A DNA stretch of 64,000 nucleotides from an uncultured Lachnospiraceae bacterium (GCA_902775485.1 CACYMJ010000006.1:1-64000), one strand, 5' to 3'; shown: positions 47,426-56,976, counted from the first letter of the stretch. The notes: generated from the letters alone by a model not told the origin. Numbers and translations: made by a program.

Positions 47426-49948
47426 ATGAAGGGTTTCAGGAAACTATTCTTAGGACTTATCTTTTTGACACTGATCGGTGTCGGATTCAAAGTCGATGTA
47501 AAGGCGGCCGCAGCAAAGGCGCAGGCATCATTGCAAGTACCTTCCACATGGGCTACGGGAACAAAGATGCCAATGCGTTTTTTGGGTGATTATCCGGATG
47601 TAACAAATAATGGACAAGAGGCGACCTTTACGTATACAGTACAGATCACAGACGGAGGCACTCACGCTCTAACCGGAGAGTCAGGGTCTTCAGTTACGAT
47701 TGCATTAAAATCTGAAAAGGATGCGTTAGGTAATCAAACATACACATACAGTATCAATGGTGGAGCATTTCAGGCCGGCGGAACAACAGGAACGTCTGAT
47801 ATTCTGTTGAATGAATACACATCCAACCAGGTCAGGGGATTCGTAGAGTCTTATGGAACCGAAAGCGATTCCGGAAAGACAAAAACCGTAACGTTTGCTG
47901 CAACAACGACAGCAGCACCAGAACCAACAGGCAATGCTACAAACAATCAGATAGGCGTTGTTTCATTAAGATCCTCTGCAAGCAGTAGTATACATATGGT
48001 CACACTTGCCGCAAAGGATCCAAAGAACAACGATATCCCGGATGCAAAAGTAGGTTATGATCCTTCAAAAACATTCTTCCTGATCGAAGGTGAAAGTAAG
48101 AAAGTAACAGTAAATAAAGATATTGAAGTATATACGATCGATGACTGGTCGGATACCTTTGGAAGAGTAAACTCCCGTACAATAACAATGGGAACTTCTC
48201 CGGTCGATCTGACTGCCATATACATGCTCGATCCCAAAGCACTTTATATCCCGACTCTTAAGGGTAAGGTAGCAGCAGGAACGGAAACAAAGCATTTCCC
48301 GATCGCCGAAAAGAAATATACTGTATCAGATTGTGAAAATGCAACGGCAACTCTTGGTGGATCTCCCATACCTTTTAATTCGGACGGAACATATGTATCG
48401 TTCATTCCGAAGAAAACAATGGAAGGAACTATGCCGCTTGTTATCACCATGCCTGATGGAAATCAGTTTTCCTATACGGTCGATGTAGTTAATGTTTCAA
48501 ATGTCGGAATTGCTTTTGAGAAGGAAGTATATACTCTTGGAACAAAAACAACTGTAAAGCTTATACTGAAAGCTACCGGAGGAACACCTCCCGATGATGT
48601 GGATTACAGTGTAGTATCAGGAACGGGTCTGACAATTAACAAGGAAGAGATCAGTGGCGTGACTGTAATTACGGGAGATAACAGTGCTTCAAACATAAAG
48701 ATAGAGGCAGTTGCCACTTATACCGGAGATATTACCATTCCGCAAAAGACGGCTTCAACTATTGTTAATATCCAGTCCCTTAAGATGAAGGATGATCTGT
48801 TCGTCAACAAGGGACAGACGGTGTATCTTGGCGATTTTATCAGCTCGGGATCAAAGGATATGACTGTATCTTCGATCACAAACAATGCCGATTCGTATAT
48901 TGAACTTTCCGGCGGAGCAGGTTCAAAGCTTAAGGATATATCTGTAAAGGGTAAGACAAAGGTAGCGGCACTTGATAAAGAGAAGTTCGTTGTTGACGGA
49001 AACCAGATGAAGGTAACGGTTTATCCCGAACCTACACTCTCGGTTGAAACAACAAGCGGTTCATCAAGCTCCGGATCGTATACATACTCATATAACGTAA
49101 CGATGCCCAAGGGCGTATATTACGGAGATGATACGAGCGTATGGGTATCTGATCTGAAGAAAGCGATCCTTATCTTCAAGGGATCGGGTGATGACGGAAA
49201 GACCAAGGAAGTGGTTCTTGAAGATCTGAAAGAGGACGAGAAGAACCTGACAAATAAACAGAGTAAGAAGATCGACGTCAAGACTCTTACAGGATACCTT
49301 CGTGACATAGGTAAGAAGGACGAAGAGACGATCAGCGTTTACGCATGTGCCGTTAACGGTAAGGGCAACAATGACGACAAGATCAAAACAGAGACAAAGG
49401 AGATCAAGGCTTACAAGATCAGTCTTGATACAAACGGCGGAAAGACATCATATACCGTAAACGGTGATTCGGTATCCGATTTCTTCTACAAGATAGACGG
49501 TGTTGAATATACTGTTGTTGCAAGAGGAACAGGAACGCTTGACAAGAAGAACAGTGTGAACGCCGATAACGCTACAACATCAAGCGGAATGGCAACTATC
49601 GTTCTCGGTCCGAGCGGAGCCGGAGTTGCAGGCGAGAGAAGGATCAAGGCAGCATTCTCATCAAGCGGATCCGGCGGAACAGACGGTCCTGATGGTACAG
49701 GCGGAGACGATTATGATGATGTTCCCAAGACCGGTGAATCAAAGGCTGATATCTGGATCCTCTGGTCGGTACTCTTTATTGCGATCCTCGGAGCAGGTTT
49801 CATGATCTGGAAGAGGTTCGGGCTTGTAAGGGCCATCGCGGAAGCTGAACATCAGGAAGCTGTTATACAGCGCGAGGAACAGGTAAGAGCAGAGAAGAAA
49901 GCAAAGGAAGACAAGCTTAATATGCTCAAGGATCTGCGAAATCTTTGA
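47426..49948 (+). CDS. Large secreted sortase-anchored protein with VPKTG signal and cytoplasmic tail
   Basis: The 840-residue protein has a signal peptide (about 1-27, LFLGLIFLTLIGVG ... VKA), an Ala-rich start, and a long beta-rich, Thr/Ser/Gly-rich outer part with several Ig-like stretches. The linker GTDGPDGTGGDDYDDVPKTG ends in the sortase motif VPKTG at 766-770. A membrane helix follows (about 776-795) and then, unusually, a 43-residue charged helical tail (QEAVIQREEQVRAEKKAKED) instead of a few basic residues. The neighbouring sortase is encoded 19 bases downstream. No adhesin or enzyme domain is recognised. It has its own promoter and leader. Confidence 0.82.
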   Translation: MKGFRKLFLGLIFLTLIGVGFKVDVKAAAAKAQASLQVPSTWATGTKMPMRFLGDYPDVTNNGQEATFTYTVQITDGGTHALTGESGSSVTIALKSEKDALGNQTYTYSINGGAFQAGGTTGTSDILLNEYTSNQVRGFVESYGTESDSGKTKTVTFAATTTAAPEPTGNATNNQIGVVSLRSSASSSIHMVTLAAKDPKNNDIPDAKVGYDPSKTFFLIEGESKKVTVNKDIEVYTIDDWSDTFGRVNSRTITMGTSPVDLTAIYMLDPKALYIPTLKGKVAAGTETKHFPIAEKKYTVSDCENATATLGGSPIPFNSDGTYVSFIPKKTMEGTMPLVITMPDGNQFSYTVDVVNVSNVGIAFEKEVYTLGTKTTVKLILKATGGTPPDDVDYSVVSGTGLTINKEEISGVTVITGDNSASNIKIEAVATYTGDITIPQKTASTIVNIQSLKMKDDLFVNKGQTVYLGDFISSGSKDMTVSSITNNADSYIELSGGAGSKLKDISVKGKTKVAALDKEKFVVDGNQMKVTVYPEPTLSVETTSGSSSSGSYTYSYNVTMPKGVYYGDDTSVWVSDLKKAILIFKGSGDDGKTKEVVLEDLKEDEKNLTNKQSKKIDVKTLTGYLRDIGKKDEETISVYACAVNGKGNNDDKIKTETKEIKAYKISLDTNGGKTSYTVNGDSVSDFFYKIDGVEYTVVARGTGTLDKKNSVNADNATTSSGMATIVLGPSGAGVAGERRIKAAFSSSGSGGTDGPDGTGGDDYDDVPKTGESKADIWILWSVLFIAILGAGFMIWKRFGLVRAIAEAEHQEAVIQREEQVRAEKKAKEDKLNMLKDLRNL

Positions 49949-49967
49949 TCAGCGATAAACGGTAACT

Positions 49968-50885
49968 ATGGGGAAACAAAGTATTGATTCGATAAGGGGT
50001 CGAAGACAATTCTTAGAAAACTACAGGGTGGAGCTTACGGAGTGGGCTCCACCTGTTTCGGTTGCATTTCTTGTTATCCTCATATTCTTAACTGCAATGC
50101 TGCAATACCGTATGGGCTATATGGGAAGCGCATACGTTGCAACAAGAGATAATCTGACGGAAGCGCTTCAGAACATCTCTCCGACCGTTGAGGATGATAC
50201 TGTAGAGCGCGAGAGGCCTGCAGCTGATGGGAACGATGATACGGCTGTTCCCGTTCAGACTGCCGAGATGATCCCGCAGATGGAAGAAGTATATACCATA
50301 AACGATGACAGCGCCGGATGGATCAAGATCGACGGTACGGTCATAGATTATCCGGTAATGCAGACACCTTCCGATGAGCAGTATTATCTTAACCGCGATT
50401 TTAACGGAAAATACAGTGCATACGGCTGTATCATAGCGGACACCGATTCCACGATCGGTACAGGAACGGCTGCGGAAGGCTATACTGACGGAACCGCTCC
50501 GGGCACCAATATCATACTTCACGGGCATAACATGAAAAACGGCACGATGTTCGGCTCGCTTGATAAGTTCAGGGACAAGTCATACGAACAGAGTCATTCG
50601 AGGATCAAATTCTCAAGTCTTTATGAAGACAGGGAATATGAGATCTGTGCGGTTTTCCTAAGCCAGGTATATAAAAAGAATCAGACCGATGTTTTCAAAT
50701 ACTATCAGTTCTTCAATGCGGACACGGAAGAAGAGTTTAACGATTTTTACTCCAATATCAAGAGTATGAGCCTGTATGATACCGGAGTGGATGCCGTTTA
50801 CGGTGATGAATTCATCACGCTTTCGGTCTGTGCATATCACGTCGAGAACGGAAGACTCGTTGTTGTCGGAAAACGCATAAAGTAG
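49968..50885 (+). CDS. srtB: Class B sortase
   Basis: The 305-residue protein has an N-terminal membrane anchor (about 27-47) and a class B sortase domain: DDSAGWIKIDGTVIDYPVMQ, the catalytic histidine in LHGHNMKNGTMFG (His187), the catalytic cysteine in TLSVCAYH (Cys288) and the arginine in VVVGKRIK (Arg303). It is a transpeptidase that cuts after the threonine of a sorting signal. The gene order indicates the VPKTG protein upstream is its substrate. It is followed 12 bases later by the hybrid kinase gene. Confidence 0.93.
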   Translation: MGKQSIDSIRGRRQFLENYRVELTEWAPPVSVAFLVILIFLTAMLQYRMGYMGSAYVATRDNLTEALQNISPTVEDDTVERERPAADGNDDTAVPVQTAEMIPQMEEVYTINDDSAGWIKIDGTVIDYPVMQTPSDEQYYLNRDFNGKYSAYGCIIADTDSTIGTGTAAEGYTDGTAPGTNIILHGHNMKNGTMFGSLDKFRDKSYEQSHSRIKFSSLYEDREYEICAVFLSQVYKKNQTDVFKYYQFFNADTEEEFNDFYSNIKSMSLYDTGVDAVYGDEFITLSVCAYHVENGRLVVVGKRIK

Positions 50886-50897
50886 TAAAATCTATTT

Positions 50898-52742
50898 ATG
50901 GATTCTCTCAAGAGGTGGTTTAAATACTTTTTCAGGGATGAGCTGTCCATCAGACACAAGCTTGTCAATGTGATACTGGGCTGTGCTCTTATGGCGCAGA
51001 TTCCCGGATTCATAGTAACGATAGTGGTCGGAACGAGCTTATTGGGGATAATCACGCAGATCCTGATGGCCGTTGTCATTATCGTTGTCATTTATCTGAC
51101 CAACAGATTTCCGGAGTCACCGCTTCCTCCGATCCTTATAGCTACTGTCGGTAATATCTTTGTTTTTCCCGTCATGTATTTCCTGTGCGGGGGATACGGG
51201 ACCGGTATAGTCATATGGATGCTGTTTGGTGCCATTTTCACGTGGCTGTTGGTTGATGCCAAATGGGCAATCGTCATTTCGCTTGTCAATTTTGTATTGA
51301 TCAGCGGATGTTTCCATATCGAGAAAGCGTATCCCGAGTATGTTTCCTATCTGGCGACGAGAAATGATGAGATAACGGATACATCAGTTGCATTTGTCTT
51401 CGTAACGCTCATATTCGGACTTATCTTTAAATATCAGACCCGTTCTTACGAGAGTCAGGCCAGGGTCCTCAAGGAAAACGACGAAAAGCTGCGTAAGCTC
51501 AACGAAGAGCTCGAAGAGGCGAATGTCAGACTTGAGAGTGCAAGCGCTGCAAAATCAAGCTTTCTTGCCAATATGTCTCACGAGATCAGAACACCCATAA
51601 ATGCGGTGCTCGGCATGGATGAGATGATCCTTCGCGAGTGCACGGACAAACAGATACTTGAGTATGCAAACGACATAGACAGCGCGGGACATCAGCTTCT
51701 TTCACTGGTAAATGACATACTCGATTTTTCCAAGATAGAATCAGGCAAGATGGAACTTCATCCCGTGGAGTATGAATTGTTCTCGGTCATGAACGACTGC
51801 TATAACATGATCTTCATGAGGGCAAAGAGGAAGGACCTTGCATTTGTCGTTGAAAACGATCCGAACATACCCGCATTTCTGTATGGTGATGAGGTAAGGA
51901 TACGTCAGATCATCATGAATCTTCTGACAAACGCCGTTAAGTATACAAAGGACGGAACCGTAAAGCTCATAATCGGATACGAACGTATAGATGCCGACAA
52001 TATCAGACTGCTCATATCCGTCAAGGATACAGGTATAGGAATATCCGAGGAAAACAAGAAGTATCTGTTCGATTCATTCAGAAGACTGGAAGAAAAATCC
52101 AACAGGAACATAGAAGGAACCGGACTGGGACTGTCCATTACCAGGAAATTCACTGAGATGATGGGCGGAACGATAGAGGTCGAGTCTGTACTGTACGAAG
52201 GATCGACGTTTACGGTGGCTATTCCGCAAAGGGTTGCGGACACCGGAGTGATCGGACACTTTGACGAGAGGCTTAACAAGAGGAACCTTGGCGCCGGTGA
52301 GGGGCACAGTAAGGCAAAGCAGGAAAACAAAGAGAACTTTACCGCGCCGCATGCAAGGATACTGGTTGTTGATGATGTTAAGATGAACCTTAACGTGGTA
52401 AGACTGCTTCTTAAAAATACCGAAGCGCAGATAGATCTGGCATCAAGCGGTGACGAATGTCTGAAATATACGCTGATTAAACATTATGATCTTATACTGA
52501 TGGATCACATGATGCCGATTATGGACGGAATACAGGCGATGCACAGGGTTAAGGAGCAGGCAGACGGACTCAATAATGATACTCCGATAGTTGCTCTTAC
52601 CGCCAATGCACTCGTCGGGGCACAGGAGATGTATATTGAAGAGGGATTTGTTTCTTATCTGAGCAAACCCGTCAAGAGTACGGATCTTGAAGAGTGCCTG
52701 CTTAAGTTTCTGCCGGAAGAGAAAATAGAAAAGGCCGAATAG
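50898..52742 (+). CDS. Hybrid histidine kinase with receiver domain
   Basis: The 614-residue protein has about six membrane helices (to about 185), a coiled coil (LKENDEKLRKLNEELEEANV), a HisKA domain with the phospho-histidine in NMSHEIRTPINAVLG (His228), an HATPase domain (IIMNLLTNAVKYTKDG, GTGLGLSI) and a C-terminal receiver with the phospho-aspartate in LILMDHMMPIMDG (Asp536). No separate output domain or partner response regulator is encoded next to it. Its position after the sortase suggests a link to surface or cell-wall sensing, but this is inference. Confidence 0.93.
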   Translation: MDSLKRWFKYFFRDELSIRHKLVNVILGCALMAQIPGFIVTIVVGTSLLGIITQILMAVVIIVVIYLTNRFPESPLPPILIATVGNIFVFPVMYFLCGGYGTGIVIWMLFGAIFTWLLVDAKWAIVISLVNFVLISGCFHIEKAYPEYVSYLATRNDEITDTSVAFVFVTLIFGLIFKYQTRSYESQARVLKENDEKLRKLNEELEEANVRLESASAAKSSFLANMSHEIRTPINAVLGMDEMILRECTDKQILEYANDIDSAGHQLLSLVNDILDFSKIESGKMELHPVEYELFSVMNDCYNMIFMRAKRKDLAFVVENDPNIPAFLYGDEVRIRQIIMNLLTNAVKYTKDGTVKLIIGYERIDADNIRLLISVKDTGIGISEENKKYLFDSFRRLEEKSNRNIEGTGLGLSITRKFTEMMGGTIEVESVLYEGSTFTVAIPQRVADTGVIGHFDERLNKRNLGAGEGHSKAKQENKENFTAPHARILVVDDVKMNLNVVRLLLKNTEAQIDLASSGDECLKYTLIKHYDLILMDHMMPIMDGIQAMHRVKEQADGLNNDTPIVALTANALVGAQEMYIEEGFVSYLSKPVKSTDLEECLLKFLPEEKIEKAE

Positions 52743-52748
52743 GAAGAG

Positions 52749-53438
52749 ATGACGGTCATGAATAATGGTTTGAAATATAAACTGATGCCGGTGGCAAACA
52801 TCTTATCGCTTATTGTGTTGGGACTGGTATTACAGATAGGCGGCGCTTACCTTGTAAACGCCGCTGTTGATTTGCTGGGAGGATCCGCTGCAGATGCCGC
52901 ATCTGCCGGGGCGAAGGCGGCTGTGGAGTACTCTGCATACATGGAGTCGATCCGCGCCATAGAGCCGAGAAAATTTGCTCACATTCTGTTTGTCGCGCCG
53001 CTTATAGAAGAGATCGTATTCAGATTTCTGTTCCTGCGGGCCGGCAAGATGGTAATGCCGTTCTGGGCCGCCAATCTGGTGCAGGCAGTTCTGTTCGGTA
53101 TATACCATACGGTGATGATCCAGAGAGTATACGGTTTTATAATGGGGCTGATGATCGGCTGCGTGTGCCATTATTGTCCGATCATATACAGAAAGGCAAC
53201 GGGCAAAAACGATTTTCCCGACACCCTCTTGGGTGTAGCCATAACGTTTGTACTGCATGTCGTGATAAATGCGACGGGACTGTTTGTGGCACCGCTCCTG
53301 CCGGCTGATATAGTGATACCGCTGCAGATCTTCATAGGTTTGATCATGATGGCACTGGCAGCAGCTGCATGTTATATGCTTATGAGACAGTCAAGAAAAG
53401 AAAATATAAATATCACAATGGAACCGGACAGAAAGTGA
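52749..53438 (+). CDS. CPBP family intramembrane glutamic endopeptidase
   Basis: The 229-residue polytopic protein has the EExxxR motif in LIEEIVFRFLFLRAG (Glu87-Glu88, Arg92), a histidine in FGIYHTVMI and HVVINATG in the last part. CPBP (Abi/CAAX) proteases cut membrane-embedded or prenylated proteins and include Rce1 relatives and bacteriocin-immunity proteins. It starts six bases after the kinase gene. Confidence 0.9.
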   Translation: MTVMNNGLKYKLMPVANILSLIVLGLVLQIGGAYLVNAAVDLLGGSAADAASAGAKAAVEYSAYMESIRAIEPRKFAHILFVAPLIEEIVFRFLFLRAGKMVMPFWAANLVQAVLFGIYHTVMIQRVYGFIMGLMIGCVCHYCPIIYRKATGKNDFPDTLLGVAITFVLHVVINATGLFVAPLLPADIVIPLQIFIGLIMMALAAAACYMLMRQSRKENINITMEPDRK

Positions 53439-53446
53439 GGAATAGA

Positions 53447-54118
53447 ATGATCCTGAAGAAAACAACAGCAATACTGTTCGCCGCATCCATGGCATTTTGT
53501 CTGTGTGCATGCTCTGTTAAGATCAATATAGATGATAAATCAGATGATCCCGGGATACAGAAAGAATGTCCCGAGGAGGCAACAGATGAATTCCTGGGCA
53601 AGATCGCCGATGAAAACGCGCCGGACATAGATATAAGCGGCTGCGATACTTTCACGCAGATAGTCGACGCAAAACTGTCCGAAGGGATGGGCTATGCCAA
53701 CGAAAAGATCGGAAGCGAGGATGTACTTCTGGTGTGCTCGCAAACATATGACAATCTTGACGGAAACATGGCATCTACGGATGCAGCGGTTTTTATGTAT
53801 AAGGACAGCATGCCGTTTGAGGTCGGTAAGGTATGTTCGGGAGGAACGGCATATCCGCTTGCTGTAAAGGGCGGGATACTGTATGCGGGCAGCAATCACT
53901 GGATATGTAAATATACGATAAAGGATGATAAGCTTGTCATCACCGAGAAAGCCGCCGTCGTGTATAACGAAAACGGTGAGGGCACATATTACTGCGAATC
54001 GTTGGAAGGTGAGCAGATCAGTCCTGAAGATGCGGCAGGTTCGGAGGAGAGATTTAACTCAATGTTTGACGAGCTGTTTAATGCAAATATAGTGAATTTT
54101 TCCGTAGTGGCAAAATAG
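53447..54118 (+). CDS. Lipoprotein of unknown function
   Basis: ATG 53447 gives MILKKTTAILFAASMAFCLC followed by a lipobox-type cysteine (CLCAC), so a lipid-anchored outer protein is likely; the longer frame overlaps the CPBP gene and lacks the signal at its start. The mature 200 residues are acidic (CPEEATDEFLGKIADENAP) with several cysteine and aromatic residues. I do not recognise a family. It stops two bases before the convergent RimK-like gene. Confidence 0.75.
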   Translation: MILKKTTAILFAASMAFCLCACSVKINIDDKSDDPGIQKECPEEATDEFLGKIADENAPDIDISGCDTFTQIVDAKLSEGMGYANEKIGSEDVLLVCSQTYDNLDGNMASTDAAVFMYKDSMPFEVGKVCSGGTAYPLAVKGGILYAGSNHWICKYTIKDDKLVITEKAAVVYNENGEGTYYCESLEGEQISPEDAAGSEERFNSMFDELFNANIVNFSVVAK

Positions 54119-54120
54119 CC

Positions 54121-55002
54121 CTACCGGCTGAGGATATATTCAAACAGAGGATCTGTTATGTCGGTGCCGGTAGCGGCAAGAAGCCCGGTAAACTGCGCAT
54201 TTGAATTGACCTCACACAGAATGGGCTCATCGTTTTTTCCAAACAGTATATCAACTCCGGCAAAATCAAGACCGAGACCCTTTACGGCGGCAACGGCAAG
54301 GCTTTCCATATCTTTTGTGATGGCAAATGCTTTGGCACTTCCGCCGTTTGTGATGTTGGAGCGGAAATCGTCCGGATTGTACCGCTCCATGGCAGCAACA
54401 ACGCGATCGCCTATTACATATGCGCGAATGTCCCTGCCGCGGCTGGTTTCGATGAATTCCTGTGCAATGCAGTCTTTTCCTTCGATCTGCTTCAGTATCT
54501 GCCGTGCCTGATCGCTGTCATTTGCCAGATAAACCTGTCCGCCGTATGAACCGAGGCACTCTTTTATTACGTAGGGATACCCGAGCTGGGCACCGATAGA
54601 GGCTTCAAATGACAGATCGCCGTATCCTATCGTGTTAAATGTCATCGGAACTTTAATGGTCCTTGGCATACGGCATATGCCCTCGAGCATTTCAAATGTA
54701 AGAGCCTTGTTGTCGCATGCTTCTATTGCATCGGCACAGTTATACAATCTGTACCCCATTCTCTCAAGTGCCCGTCCCAAAAAAACATCCTTGTTCCAGA
54801 ACAGTATGAAACCGGTTCCTTCCAGGTTGTTATGCTTATGCGCTTTTACAAGACCGCTGTCAAGGTGTGTAAAAAAGTCGGCATTTGTCGCAACATTCAT
54901 ATCGATGCCTGCACGCTTTGCTCCCATTTTGAGCATATCGTAAGTCTTGTTTACCTGGGGGGTATCAAGGAACGCATTTATGATCAGAACACCTTTTTTC
55001 AT
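54121..55002 (-). CDS. RimK-like ATP-grasp ligase
   Basis: The 293-residue protein (minus-strand ATG at 55002, GGAGG five bases before) has the ATP-grasp pattern QLGYPYVIKECLGSYGGQVY, IAQEFIETSRGRDIRAYVIG and LDFAGVDILFGKNDEPILCEVNSN, with the metal-binding DILF...CEVNSNAQF. It is closest to RimK/LysX-type enzymes that add glutamate or build peptides by ATP-dependent amide formation. The substrate is unknown. It is on the minus strand, convergent with the lipoprotein. Confidence 0.87.
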   Translation of the reverse strand: MKKGVLIINAFLDTPQVNKTYDMLKMGAKRAGIDMNVATNADFFTHLDSGLVKAHKHNNLEGTGFILFWNKDVFLGRALERMGYRLYNCADAIEACDNKALTFEMLEGICRMPRTIKVPMTFNTIGYGDLSFEASIGAQLGYPYVIKECLGSYGGQVYLANDSDQARQILKQIEGKDCIAQEFIETSRGRDIRAYVIGDRVVAAMERYNPDDFRSNITNGGSAKAFAITKDMESLAVAAVKGLGLDFAGVDILFGKNDEPILCEVNSNAQFTGLLAATGTDITDPLFEYILSR

Positions 55003-55064
55003 ATCGACCTCCGTCTGCATACACATAATTCTACTACAAATTGCGTGGAATGGTACAATAATCC

Positions 55065-55093
55065 TTGCAATTATACAGGTGATACCGTATAAT
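55065..55093 (+). promoter_or_regulatory. SigA promoter of the DUF4190 gene
   Basis: TTGCAA (55065-55070) and TATAAT (55088-55093) are 17 bases apart, 62 bases before the start codon. Confidence 0.75.
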
Positions 55094-55154
55094 TCTGTTT
55101 GTGTGTAACACTTTAATTCGATAAAGTAATCAAAGTATCAGGGAGGAGTAATTA

Positions 55155-55565
55155 ATGGACGGATTTAACAACGATAACGTTGAAACGGTTGAGAATGTTG
55201 AGACGGTAGACAGCAATAAGGGGTCGTACAGCGAAACAACCGCTTATGATACGACATATGCATCGGAGCCGAATGCAAACGGATCAAAGGTGTTTGCGAT
55301 CATCTCTCTTGTATGCGGTATCCTTGCGATACTTTGCATGTGCTGTGGATGGTTCGGCATCATTCTCGGTGTGGCTGCGGTAGTTCTCGGTATTCTTTCG
55401 ATCAAGAAAGAGGAAGATGCAAAGGGTATGGCTATAGCAGGTATCGTCTGCGGAGGTATCGGCCTTCTCGTAGCTATCATTGTATTGGTTACGGCAGGTG
55501 CTCTCTCATCCATGGATCCCGATGCGATCACAGATTATGTTGAACAGCTTGAAAACAGCTTATAA
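55155..55565 (+). CDS. DUF4190 small membrane protein
   Basis: The 136-residue protein has a polar N-terminus (NVETVENVETVDSNKGS) and two membrane helices with the DUF4190 pattern AIISLVCGILAILCMC, GIILGVAAVVLGIL and GMAIAGIVCGGIGLLVAII. The function is unknown. GGGAGGAG precedes the ATG. It overlaps the DUF2752 gene by 29 bases. Confidence 0.87.
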   Translation: MDGFNNDNVETVENVETVDSNKGSYSETTAYDTTYASEPNANGSKVFAIISLVCGILAILCMCCGWFGIILGVAAVVLGILSIKKEEDAKGMAIAGIVCGGIGLLVAIIVLVTAGALSSMDPDAITDYVEQLENSL

Positions 55566-55989
55566 AAATAAACTCGGTAATACGGACAGAATATTATTTG
55601 AGTTGGGTTTAGTGGCACTGGGCATAGGTTTTGCGGCAGTGCTGCTTTACTTTATAACGGGCATTAACGTGCTTAGGATCAAGTATCCGTGCGCATTCAA
55701 CCGGGTTACGCACCTGTGCTGCCCCGGATGCGGCGGGACGAGGTCACTTCGTGCACTCTTAAACGGAGAGATATTAAAGAGCATCTATGATTACCCGCCT
55801 CTTCTGTATGGCGTTATCGTTTATGTCGTGTTCATGGTCAGATGTTTTCTTCATATCTGTTTCGGAGTGAAAAAATCACCTGACGGTGCAGTCGTCAAAT
55901 ATATATACATTTTTGTAGCACTCATGCTGATACAGTGGGTTGTAAAACTGGTGGCCCAGCTCGCATTCGGATATTATTGGTTCGTGTAG
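55537..55989 (+). CDS. DUF2752 membrane protein
   Basis: The start is taken as ATG 55537, inside the end of the DUF4190 gene; no ribosome site is visible, so translation is probably coupled. TTG 55549 is an alternative. The 150-residue protein has the DUF2752 signature HLCCPGCGGTRSLRALLNGE and three membrane segments. DUF2752 and DUF4190 genes often neighbour each other in Firmicutes. The function is unknown. Its stop codon lies at the left end of a structured repeat element. Confidence 0.85.
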   Translation: MLNSLKTAYKNKLGNTDRILFELGLVALGIGFAAVLLYFITGINVLRIKYPCAFNRVTHLCCPGCGGTRSLRALLNGEILKSIYDYPPLLYGVIVYVVFMVRCFLHICFGVKKSPDGAVVKYIYIFVALMLIQWVVKLVAQLAFGYYWFV

Positions 55990-56098
55990 ATAGGGGGAAC
56001 CGCGAAGCGGTGGGACCCTGTCTGCACCGCGAGCCCCTTCTGCGAAGCAGAATATAAATGGGCGAGCGTCATTGAAAATGTAGATAGGGGGAACCGCG
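55985..56098 (+). repeat. Structured dispersed repeat, copy 2, flanked by a 20-base direct repeat
   Basis: TGTAGATAGGGGGAACCGCG occurs at 55985-56004 and again at 56079-56098. Between them lie hairpin ACCGC-GAA-GCGGT (55999-56011), CTGTCTGCACCGCGAGCCCC, hairpin TTCTGC-GAA-GCAGAA (56038-56052) and GGGCGAGCG. The second direct repeat carries the ribosome site (AGGGGG) and GTG start of the next gene. The outer stem found in copy 1 is degenerate. Confidence 0.82.
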
Positions 56099-56976
56099 TG
56101 ATTCTTGCGGATAAATGGAAAGATTATGAAGTGATCGACACATGCGCCGGCGAAAAGCTTGAGCGCTGGGGCGATTATTATCTTGTACGTCCCGACCCTC
56201 AGGTCATATGGGATACTCCCAAAACGGATCCGCACTGGAGCAGGCCGAACGGACACTATCACCGCTCAAACAAAGGAGGCGGAGAGTGGGAATTTTTCAA
56301 GCTGCCTGATGAGTGGACGATCGGTTACGGCAACCTGAAATTCTGTCTGAAACCGTTTGCGTTTAAACATACCGGACTGTTTCCGGAACAGGCGGCAAAC
56401 TGGGACTGGTTTTCTTCAATAATAAAAAGCGTATTGGTAGCTGATCCGGATAAAGAGATAAATGTACTGAATCTGTTTGCATATACGGGCGGCGCAACGA
56501 TCGCGGCAGCCGCAGCAGGCGCAAAGGTTACACATGTGGACGCCGCAAAGGGCATGGTAGGCTGGGCAAAGGAAAATGCAAAGCACAGCGGTCTTGAAAA
56601 CGCGCCGATAAGATGGCTGGTCGATGACTGTGTTAAGTTCGTGGAGCGTGAGATAAGAAGAGGGAACAAATACGATGCCATCATCATGGATCCGCCGTCA
56701 TACGGAAGAGGTCCGAAGGGTGAGATCTGGAAGATCGAGGAGTGCGTGTTTTCTCTTATTGAAAAGACGGCAGATATTCTTGCAGACAAGCCGCTGTTTG
56801 TTCTTGTTAATTCATATACCACGGGGTTGCAGCCGGCTGTGCTTTCATATATGATGAACACTGTCTACGTCAGCCGTTTCGGAGGGAAAGTGTCTGCAGA
56901 TGAAGTCGGACTTCCCGTGACATCCAATTCTCTTGTACTTCCGTGCGGAGCAAGCGGACGATATACAGCATCTTAA
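56098..56976 (+). CDS. Class I SAM-dependent rRNA methyltransferase (RlmI/RlmK-like)
   Basis: The 292-residue enzyme has a SAM-binding NLFAYTGGATIAAAAAGAKV (about 124-143), DAAKGMVGWAKENA and the catalytic MDPPSYGRG (197-205). Its N-terminal part, with WDTPKTDPHWSRPNGHYHRS, is not the PUA domain of RlmI. It most likely methylates 23S rRNA, but the position is not determined. It starts at GTG 56098, inside the second copy of a 20-base direct repeat. No terminator is seen before the next gene. Confidence 0.87.
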   Translation: MILADKWKDYEVIDTCAGEKLERWGDYYLVRPDPQVIWDTPKTDPHWSRPNGHYHRSNKGGGEWEFFKLPDEWTIGYGNLKFCLKPFAFKHTGLFPEQAANWDWFSSIIKSVLVADPDKEINVLNLFAYTGGATIAAAAAGAKVTHVDAAKGMVGWAKENAKHSGLENAPIRWLVDDCVKFVEREIRRGNKYDAIIMDPPSYGRGPKGEIWKIEECVFSLIEKTADILADKPLFVLVNSYTTGLQPAVLSYMMNTVYVSRFGGKVSADEVGLPVTSNSLVLPCGASGRYTAS

